Position numbers and translations under genes: made by a program. From CAYLPU01 sp964385635 (GTDB lineage: Bacteria > Chloroflexota > Anaerolineae > B4-G1): a stretch of DNA of 46,804 nucleotides. Below, in pieces: positions 40,329 through 46,804 of this stretch. The stretch is taken from positions 1 to 46,804 of the forward strand of contig CAYLPU010000032.1 in NCBI GenBank assembly GCA_964385635.1, in the 5' to 3' direction. Under the pieces are notes generated by a model. It did not search any database. It had not been told where the DNA came from and was given only the letters and a program-made list of their open reading frames with translations. The stretch's first letter is position 1. Each line of letters opens with the position of its first letter.

Positions 40329-41941
40329 GTGGGGTGGTCTCGCGGGCGGAGTACCGTTGGGCGGCGGCGGTAGCGCTGGCGGTGGTGGCTGTCTCGACGG
40401 TGCCGTACATGGTGGGTTACCTGGCGCAGACGGCGGACGTTCGGTTCAGCGGCGCGCTGCTGAACCGGATGGACTACCATAGTTATCTGGCGAGGATGTG
40501 GCAAGGATACCGGGGGGAGTGGCAGTTCCGGCTGCTCTTCACGCCGGAAGAGCACGAGGGGGTCTACTTCCAGCCTTTCTACGTCGCCCTGGGGCATCTG
40601 GCGCGGGTGCTCGGGCTGGAGCTGCCGTTGATCTACCAGATCGCCCGGGTGTTGTTGAGTTTCCTGATGTTGCTGGCTGTCTACCGGTTCATCGCTCACT
40701 TCGTCGTATCGGTGCGCACCCAGCGGTTGGCCTTCCTGCTGGCGACGACTGGTTCCGGGTTGGGGTGGCTCACGGAGGTTTTCGCTCCTACCCCGCCCGG
40801 CGGTGTCTCGCCGATGGACTTCTGGCTGCTGGATGGCTTTACGTACCTGGCGGTGTTGACCTCTCCCCACTTCTGCGCCGCCACCGGCCTGCTCCTGGCC
40901 GTCTTCCTGCTCCTCTTACATTGTCCCGAAGGCCCCTCGCTCGTGGATGGGGCGCTGGCAGTCCTGGCATCGCTGGCGCTGGGCCTCATCCATCCGCATA
41001 TCTTGCTCGTGGCCGACGTACTGCCCATCCTATGCTGGGCGGTCCGGGGAGTGCGGACGCGTCGGGTAGCGTGGCGGGGCCTGGCGGCGGTGGCGGCGAT
41101 GGGAGTGGCTCAGGTCTCTCTGTTAATCTACGACCTGTGGGTATTCCGTGCCAGACCGGTCTTCGTTGGCTGGTCGGTCCAGAATGTGACCCTGTCCCCA
41201 CCTCTGCGGGTCTACCTGTGGGGGTACGGAGTGCTGTTGGTGCTGGGAGCCGTCGGTACTGTGGCCTGGGCGCGCCGTGGTGGGCAAGAGTTGGCCTTTC
41301 CCCTGCTCTGGATTGGCCTGGTGGCGGTGTTGGTCTACCTGCCGTGGAACCTGCAGCGGCGGTTTTTAGAAGGAGTGCAAGTGCCGCTGGGGCTGCTGGC
41401 CGGGGTGGGGTTGGCACAGATTGCAGATTGCGTTGCACATTGGAAGTCGCAGATCGGGAGGGGCAGGCGGCTTGCGCAGGCGGCAGTGGTGGCGCTGATG
41501 GCGGTGAGTCATCTCTATCTGACGGCGGGGGCAACCCTGGCGGCAGCGGCTCGTGCACCGGCCCTATTCTGGCCCACCGATGTGTTGGCAGGGGTGGACT
41601 GGCTGGGGGAGAACACGTCGTGGGAGGAGACGGTGCTGGCGGGGTTCGAGACCGGGAGCCTGATCCCGGCCCGCATCGGCCACCGGGTTGTGCTGGGCCA
41701 CTGGATGGAGACGGTGGACTTCGAGGGGAAACGGGAGGCAGTGACCCGGTTCTTCGCCGCTGGCACGCACGACGTTGAGCGGTTGGCGCTGTTAGAAGAG
41801 TGGGAGGTGGCCTATGTGTTCCACGGGCCGGATGAGCAGGCGCTGGGCGACTTCGACCCCGGCTCAGCCCCATGGTTGAAGCAGACCTTCCGGGCGGGGG
41901 AGGTAGAGGTCTACCTGGTGGCACTGGAGAGAGAGCCGTGA
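40325..41941 (+). CDS. GT-C-like polytopic membrane protein, paralogue family A (copy A3)
   Basis: A 538-residue family A protein: helix 1 (WAAAVALAVVAVSTVPYMVG), FSGALLNRMDYHSYLARMWQG, FTPEEHEGVYFQPFYVALGH, about 11 spans, NLQRRFLEGVQVPLG, and a soluble end with WEVAYVFHGPDEQALGDFDP. It matches the 11308 and 15087 proteins throughout and is the parent type of the 38116 remnant. Two AGATTGC heptamers near 41418 encode IADCVAHW. ATGA and GTGA overlaps join it to both neighbours. GT-C function inferred, substrate unknown. Confidence 0.85.
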   Translation: MSGVVSRAEYRWAAAVALAVVAVSTVPYMVGYLAQTADVRFSGALLNRMDYHSYLARMWQGYRGEWQFRLLFTPEEHEGVYFQPFYVALGHLARVLGLELPLIYQIARVLLSFLMLLAVYRFIAHFVVSVRTQRLAFLLATTGSGLGWLTEVFAPTPPGGVSPMDFWLLDGFTYLAVLTSPHFCAATGLLLAVFLLLLHCPEGPSLVDGALAVLASLALGLIHPHILLVADVLPILCWAVRGVRTRRVAWRGLAAVAAMGVAQVSLLIYDLWVFRARPVFVGWSVQNVTLSPPLRVYLWGYGVLLVLGAVGTVAWARRGGQELAFPLLWIGLVAVLVYLPWNLQRRFLEGVQVPLGLLAGVGLAQIADCVAHWKSQIGRGRRLAQAAVVALMAVSHLYLTAGATLAAAARAPALFWPTDVLAGVDWLGENTSWEETVLAGFETGSLIPARIGHRVVLGHWMETVDFEGKREAVTRFFAAGTHDVERLALLEEWEVAYVFHGPDEQALGDFDPGSAPWLKQTFRAGEVEVYLVALEREP

Positions 41942-43793
41942 ACCGTGCCCGGCAGGACCTGCTAGGGCTATTCCTTCTTTCCCTGGCCGTGCGGCTAATT
42001 GTGGCTGTCCTCGTTTCCCGGCCCGGCTATATGGACGCGGCTTACTACGCCGCCGGAGCGGTGCAACTGGCGCAGGGCGGCGGTCTCAACGAGCCCTTTC
42101 TATGGCATTATCTGGATGATCCGGCGACCCTGCCTCATCCTGGCTTTCTCTATTGGATGCCGCTCCCCTCTCTCCTGGCAACCCCTTTCGCTGCCCTTTT
42201 CCCTGGCTCTTTCTTTGCCCTCCAACTCCCCTTTGTCCTGCTCTCTGCTTTGCTCCCACTGGTAGCCTACGCCGTCGCCTGGCAGGCCACGCCTGTCCTG
42301 CCACCGCGAGTACTCGTGGCGGTGAGCGTGGTCGAAGGAGGGGTGCGCCGTCGCGCCTGGGCCGCCGGCCTGCTCATTTTATTCAGTGGCTTCTTCTTCC
42401 CCTACTGGACGCTGCCAGAGACCTTTGCCCCTTTCGCGCTGTTCGGGAGCCTGGCGCTGTGGCTCGCTGGAAAGCGAGGGGTGGAGAATGGAGAAGGGAT
42501 GCTGGATGCGGGTCGCTGGTTGCTGGTTGGCTTGCTGGTTGGCCTGGCCCACCTCACCCGCGCCGACGGCATCCTACTGCTGCCCGTAGTCATTCTGCCT
42601 CTGCTGGTCCGTCCCCAATCACGCACCACGCATCACGTTTCACGTTTGACGTTTGACGTTTCACGTTTGACGTTTGACGTTTCACGTTTGACGTTTGACG
42701 TTTNNNNNNNNNNNNNNNNNNNNNNNNNNNNNNNNNNNNNNNNNNNNNNNNNNNNNNNNNNNNNNNNNNNNNNNNNNNNNNNNNNNNNNNNNNNNNNNNN
42801 NNNACGTTTGACGTTTCACGTTTGACGTTTGACGTTTCACGTTTGACGTTTGACGTTTCACGTTTGACGTTTCACGTTTCACGTTTCACGCTCGTCATTC
42901 TCGGCTACCTCCTGGTGGTGACTCCTTGGTTCATCCGTAACCTGGGCCTGATTGGCGCGCCGCTTTCCCCGGCGGGCGCCAAAACCCTCTGGCTGCATAC
43001 CTACGATGACATGTTCTGCTACGGGTGCGATCTTTCCCCCCACTCCTACCTGGCCTGGGGCTGGGGGAACATCCTACGCTCGAAACTGTGGGCGCTGGGG
43101 GTGAACCTGGAGCGCTTCCTGGCGGAGGATTGTCTGGTGTTCCTGCTGCCCTTCGTCCTTATCGGTCTCTACCGCCTGCGCCGCTGCTCTCCCTTCGCGC
43201 TTTCCCTCATTTACCTCTTCCTCATCTACCTCACCCACTCCCTGGCCTTCACTTTCCCCGGTCCCCGGGGTGGATTCTTTCACGCTAGCGCGCCTGTGTT
43301 GCCGTTTCTCTTCGTTGCTGGCGCGGAGGGGCTGGATGCGGTGGTGGGATGGGTGGGCCGGAGGCGACGCTGGAATCTGCGGCAGGCCCAGGTGGTATTC
43401 ACTGTGGCGATGGTTGTCGCAGCGGTGGCTATGAGTGGTTACGCGACGGTGGGGAAACTATCTGCCTGGCGAGATGCCGACGCGGCTTACCTGGAGATCG
43501 GCGTGTGGCTGGATGAGCAGGGAGTCCCGGATAGTACAATCGTCATGGTTGGCAACCCCCCTGGTTTCTGGTATCATGCTCATAGGCCAGCCGTGGTCGT
43601 CCCCGATGGCGATGTAGAGACATTGCTGATGGTAACCGACCGGTACGGGGTTTCTTACGTAGTGCTCGACCAGAACCGGCCAGCGTCGCTGACGGAGTTC
43701 TACATCGGAGCAACATCCCACCCTCGGCTGCAGTTAGTCGCGGTGTGGGGAGAAAGAATAGCACAGACTGTCCTGTACAGGGTGAAACAGTGA
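41938..43793 (+). CDS. GT39-like GT-C membrane protein, interrupted by assembly gap
   Basis: One gene on both sides of the 100-N gap. The first part has GYMDAAYYAAGAVQLAQGGG and HPGFLYWMPLPSLLATPF (a GT-C loop with D-A-A-Y-Y); the second starts in the repeat, then VVTPWFIRNLGLIGAPLSPA, FPGPRGGFFHASAPVLPFLF and a soluble tail. The two frames differ only because the gap length is arbitrary. The repeat around the gap encodes SRLTFDV units. Further repeat-derived segments are at 42307 and 42481. GTG start overlaps the previous stop (GTGA). Confidence 0.85.
42307..42316. repeat. Palindrome CGAGTACTCG in coding sequence
   Basis: A 10-bp perfect palindrome with CCACCG and TGGCGG flanks, a shorter relative of the palindrome at 15971. 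Encodes PPRVLVAV in a loop of the 41938 protein. Confidence 0.45.
42481..42529. repeat. Heptamer repeat of mixed type
   Basis: Units GTGGAGA, ATGGAGA, AGGGATG, CTGGATG, CGGGTCG, CTGGTTG, CTGGTTG. They encode GVENGEGMLDAGRWLLVG, a loop and the start of a helix. Related units are at 18671 and 26661. Confidence 0.6.
42620..42891. repeat. Heptamer array around the scaffold gap (CACGTTT/GACGTTT)
   Basis: Twelve 7-bp units run into the gap from the left (42620-42703) and about twelve come out of it (42804-42893). Units alternate as one CACGTTT and two GACGTTT, so a 21-bp higher-order unit encodes the heptapeptide SRLTFDV without frame change. The array is at least 170 bp and is cut by the gap, so its true length is unknown. 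Confidence 0.9.
42704..42803. other. Assembly gap of 100 N
   Basis: Exactly 100 unknown bases, the conventional filler for a gap of unknown size. It lies within the heptamer array, which short reads could not span. Confidence 0.98.
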
Positions 43794-43815
43794 GTCATTT
43801 GGAGAGATTGGGACG

Positions 43816-45294
43816 ATGAGCGACAGTTCTCCAACGAGAGGTGCTTGTCGGCATGGCACCTTTTCGATAGTTTTTTCCCTATTCTTGATTGTGTTGGCTT
43901 TCGGGTTGCTGTACGTGTACAATCTGGGAGGATGGTTGATCAACGATGACGAGGGGAGTTTCCTGTACCAAGTTTGGCGCATCAGTGAGGGGGAAAGTCC
44001 CTATCAGGACATGTTCACATCGCGTTGGCCACTGTTCCTCTATACCGGCGCTGGGTGGATGCGGGTAGTCGGGGCGGAGGTTGTGCCGATGCGGATGCTC
44101 TCTGTGTTCCTGACAATGAGCACAGGCGTCCTGATATTTTTCATGGCCCGAGAAGTCCTGCCAGCAGAAGCAGCATTGCTCAGCATGGTCGTTTTTTTGC
44201 TCCATCCAGACATCTTCCGTTTGGGACGCTCGTTTCAACCTGAACCTTTCTATATTTTTCTTAGCACGCTGGGATTGTATCTTTTCGCCCGGGGACTGAC
44301 GAAGGGTGGCCTGGTCTTCTTTGCAGGTTCCAGCCTTGCTCTTGCTGTGGCGTCGCTATATAAACTCCTGGCAGCACTGGTGATGCTGGGCTGTGTGTTA
44401 TTGCTGGTGGTGACGTGGATTCGGGAGCGGGCGTCTCGGCGCAGGACGATTCTTCGGGCCACGGTTCTACTGTCTGTCTATGTGGTCTTGTTTGGCCTCG
44501 CGGCGTGGATACTTGTTCTATACGTTCCCCATTTCTACGAGGGCGTGATAGGAGTAAATCTGGCACAGGGACAGGAGTTGACATTGCTTCGGGTCATTCT
44601 CAAAGGATTGGTGTTCCTATTGCAGTATTCTCTGATGTTTGCCCCTTTCCTTCTACTCACGATCCCTGCTATCCGAGGGGGATGGTTTCGTGATCGGAAG
44701 ATGGCATTGTTCAGTTGGCAACTGCCGACTGCCTTGGCTTTTTTGGTCTTATCCCGCGAGTTATTCCCTCGTCTGTTGCTCTACCTAGTACCTTCGCTAT
44801 CAGTTCTCTTTGCTGCAACCCTTGAGCCGGTTCGTCGTCTCCCACGTAGTTCATTGCTCCTTCTGAGCATCATTTGTGCGGTTCTCGTTCCCTGGATCAC
44901 GACCGATGCCCAGATACTTCTGCGCAGCGAACAGGATACTATGGCTGTGTCTCGCTACATTCAGACCTTGATCCCTGCGGATACCCGTGTGTTGTCAGAC
45001 TACCAAGAACTCAATTTCTATGCCCGTCGCCCCTCTACATACTTGGGGGCAGAGATATCTCACGTTGTTGTGGCTTCTGGTCAGATCACAGGTGCTGATC
45101 TGATTTGGGAGATTGAGGCGATGGATGTTCGTATGGTCATCGTGGATGTGTCTCCACAGACAGCTCATCACATGGTGGGACTTTTAGATTATGAGAATTT
45201 CCGTGTTTATCTTCAAAATCACTTCACGTTGCTCGATGTACTTCCTCGCGAAGGGCAACAGTTGGAAGTCTATTTCAGTTCACAGATACCATAG
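43816..45294 (+). CDS. GT39-like GT-C membrane glycosyltransferase
   Basis: A 492-residue protein, about 11 spans. The loop after helix 1 reads GGWLINDDEGSFLYQVWRIS, then ESPYQDMFTSRWPLFLYTGA, with a D-D-E cluster at the usual GT-C catalytic position. The soluble tail has DTRVLSDYQELNFYARRPST. The gene looks less GC-rich than its neighbours and has no heptamer arrays, which may mean a separate origin. ATG 43816 follows the previous stop by 22 bp. The 120-bp spacer after it holds only a 26-codon frame (45329-45409) that I do not recognise. Confidence 0.87.
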   Translation: MSDSSPTRGACRHGTFSIVFSLFLIVLAFGLLYVYNLGGWLINDDEGSFLYQVWRISEGESPYQDMFTSRWPLFLYTGAGWMRVVGAEVVPMRMLSVFLTMSTGVLIFFMAREVLPAEAALLSMVVFLLHPDIFRLGRSFQPEPFYIFLSTLGLYLFARGLTKGGLVFFAGSSLALAVASLYKLLAALVMLGCVLLLVVTWIRERASRRRTILRATVLLSVYVVLFGLAAWILVLYVPHFYEGVIGVNLAQGQELTLLRVILKGLVFLLQYSLMFAPFLLLTIPAIRGGWFRDRKMALFSWQLPTALAFLVLSRELFPRLLLYLVPSLSVLFAATLEPVRRLPRSSLLLLSIICAVLVPWITTDAQILLRSEQDTMAVSRYIQTLIPADTRVLSDYQELNFYARRPSTYLGAEISHVVVASGQITGADLIWEIEAMDVRMVIVDVSPQTAHHMVGLLDYENFRVYLQNHFTLLDVLPREGQQLEVYFSSQIP

Positions 45295-45414
45295 GCTGTA
45301 TTGTGGAAGGTATGAGAGTGGCGCGCTTATGAAGGCGGTGTGGTTGGAACTGGTGACGGTTTCGGACAACGGGGAAGGTTCATTCTACCGGCGGACAGGG
45401 AGGCCGTAGGGAAG

Positions 45415-46804
45415 ATGTTCCGGCGCTTCCGACGTTTTTTGACGCTGTTGGCCATAGGCGATGTGTTGCTCACGCTGGCATCCCTGGCGCTGGCCGCCTT
45501 CTTGCGCCGCGCTCTGCCCTGGGGCCAGCCACTGTCGCCAGCGTACCTGCTGGTGGCACCGGTTGTCTACGGTGTGGTGGCTCTCACCTGGCCGGTGGCC
45601 TTCCAGATGCTCAACGTTTACGACTCGCAACTGGCCACCAGTGCTCGTGGACTGCTCCGACGTCTCACTGTGGCTGTTCCGGTCTGCATCTTTGTGCTGG
45701 GGGGCTTCCTCTATTTCACCTACCGCGAGGTGCCGCGGTTGCTGGTGGTCTACTTTGCCGTGTTAGACTGGTCGCTGCTGGCCCTGATGCGTGTAGTGGC
45801 AGTGGCGTCGCTGCGTTGTCTGCAAGACACGCGGCGCACGGCCGGGCGCGTTCTGATCGTCGGGGCAGGCGGGACAGCCGTCGAGGTCGCTGAAATCATC
45901 GACCGCGAACTGGCGCCTGCCTATCAGGTCGTCGGGTTTGTCGCCGACGACGAAACAGAACAGGCCGGCCGGTGGCCAATTCTCGGACGGATTGCCGAGA
46001 CGAGTGACATCGCCTGGCAAAAGGGATGCGACGAGATCATCGTCGCCCTGCCCGCCGAGCGGTACGAGGATATTGAGCACGTCGTTTACGAGTTGCAGGC
46101 GCAGCCGGTGCACGTCCACATCGTCCCGGATCTGTTCCGCCTGGCGCTCGTGCGCGCCCGCACTGAAACCCTCTTCGGCATGCCGTTGGTAGGGCTGCGC
46201 GAGCCGGTGATTGATGGGGTGGACTGGGCGATCAAGCGCACTTTCGACCTGCTGGTGACGCTGGTGGTGCTCCCCATCGTGTTGCCGGTGATGGCACTCA
46301 TCGCGCTGGCGGTCAAATTGGATGACAGGGGACCGGTTCTCTTCCGGCAAGAGCGCATCGGGGAGAACGGGCGTCGCTTTTGCATACTCAAGTTCCGCAC
46401 GATGGTGTCAGGAAGCGGGCTATTGCAGGCCCAGGTGGCCCAACTGGACGAAAGTGGCAACCTGGTATACAAAGTGCCACGTGATCCGCGCGTCACCCGA
46501 GTGGGACGTTTCTTGCGTCGCTGGAGCCTCGATGAACTTCCCCAACTCTTCAACGTCCTGCGCGGTGAGATGAGCCTGGTGGGGCCACGCCCGGAGCAGG
46601 TCTTCGTCGTGGAGCAGTACGAGTCCTGGCAGCGGCAGCGCCTGGCCGTGCCGCCTGGGATGACCGGCTGGTGGCAGGTCAGCGGCCGCAGTGACTTACC
46701 CATGCACTTGAACACCCAATACGACCTGTTCTACATTCGCAATTACTCACTGTGGCTCGACCTCAAGATCCTTTGGCTAACGCTGGGGGCTGTGCTGAGG
46801 GGGA
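45415..46804 (+). CDS. Polyprenyl glycosylphosphotransferase (initiating sugar transferase), 3' end cut by window
   Basis: At least 463 codons, missing only a few at the end. The N-terminal third has about four membrane helices; the middle is a Rossmann-like domain (RVLIVGAGGTAVEVAEII ... CDEIIVALPAE); the C-terminal third is the bacterial sugar transferase domain: KRTFDLLVTLVVLPIVLPVM, GPVLFRQERIGENGRRF, LKFRTM, SLDELPQLFNVLRGEMSLVG, PRPEQ, and PPGMTGWWQVSGR. This is the WbaP/WcaJ type that loads the first sugar-1-phosphate on undecaprenyl phosphate. It marks the locus as one for a lipid-linked surface glycan. Confidence 0.93.
   Translation, partial: MFRRFRRFLTLLAIGDVLLTLASLALAAFLRRALPWGQPLSPAYLLVAPVVYGVVALTWPVAFQMLNVYDSQLATSARGLLRRLTVAVPVCIFVLGGFLYFTYREVPRLLVVYFAVLDWSLLALMRVVAVASLRCLQDTRRTAGRVLIVGAGGTAVEVAEIIDRELAPAYQVVGFVADDETEQAGRWPILGRIAETSDIAWQKGCDEIIVALPAERYEDIEHVVYELQAQPVHVHIVPDLFRLALVRARTETLFGMPLVGLREPVIDGVDWAIKRTFDLLVTLVVLPIVLPVMALIALAVKLDDRGPVLFRQERIGENGRRFCILKFRTMVSGSGLLQAQVAQLDESGNLVYKVPRDPRVTRVGRFLRRWSLDELPQLFNVLRGEMSLVGPRPEQVFVVEQYESWQRQRLAVPPGMTGWWQVSGRSDLPMHLNTQYDLFYIRNYSLWLDLKILWLTLGAVLRG

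Noticed and set aside
40498..41778. Plus-strand reading frame of about 425 codons in another frame of the 40325 gene
   Set aside because: Gly/Ala/Arg-rich shadow product; the family A frame has paralogues and the right overlaps with its neighbours.
42620..42891. Possible CRISPR array or minisatellite-type CRISPR look-alike
   Set aside because: The unit is 7 bp (21 bp higher order) with no unique spacers and the array is translated; no cas genes are near.

Overview
The window is GC-rich bacterial DNA from a draft or metagenome-derived scaffold; a 100-N gap lies at 42704-42803. The gene families, the many short tandem and palindromic repeats inside genes, and the very large set of polytopic sugar-transfer proteins fit a Chloroflexota (Anaerolineae-like) genome best. 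That assignment is an inference, since no rRNA or tRNA gene is present.

Left part (1-11 kb), mostly on the minus strand: the 5' end of a DNA methyltransferase follows a large DEAH-helicase restriction subunit (a type III-like R-M pair). Then come an MFS exporter of the UMF1/Atg22 type preceded by a lipoprotein gene, a plus-strand RHH antitoxin/ParE-RelE toxin pair, a secreted bactofilin-like membrane protein, and a copper operon (copZ-like chaperone, then copA). The copZ promoter is well formed and carries a palindrome over the predicted start of transcription. A 161-bp MITE with 11-bp terminal inverted repeats and an 8-bp target duplication sits against the outer edge of that promoter.

Main part (11.3-46.8 kb): about 20 consecutive genes for large membrane proteins that look like GT-C glycosyltransferases, i.e. 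enzymes that use polyprenyl-phosphate sugars on the outer side of the membrane. They fall into a paralogous family A (N-terminal D-x-x-S-Y-[IL]-A-K/R-M motif), a YfhO-like family B, and several GT39/GT87-like types. Among them are a polyprenyl-phosphate mannose synthase-like GT2 enzyme (the probable donor supplier), a SAM methyltransferase, an SGNH hydrolase and, at the right edge, a polyprenyl glycosylphosphotransferase (the probable initiating enzyme). Together they suggest assembly of a surface glycan, glycolipid or glycoprotein. A and B genes recur as translationally coupled pairs, and several copies are decaying: two A genes reduced to their ends, one YfhO tail, one PIG-V-like gene in three frames, one GT87-like gene cut by a single TAG, and one YfhO gene with a frame break.

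The most unusual feature is the repeat content of the coding regions. Degenerate 7-bp tandem repeats (and an 8-bp class) are scattered through the GT-C genes and even copA. They are translated as linker peptides; the frame break in one YfhO gene lies inside an octamer array and the scaffold gap lies inside a heptamer array. A separate 29-30 bp palindromic repeat occurs between genes and also inside two unrelated proteins, read in the same frame both times (GPAVGRPWPT).
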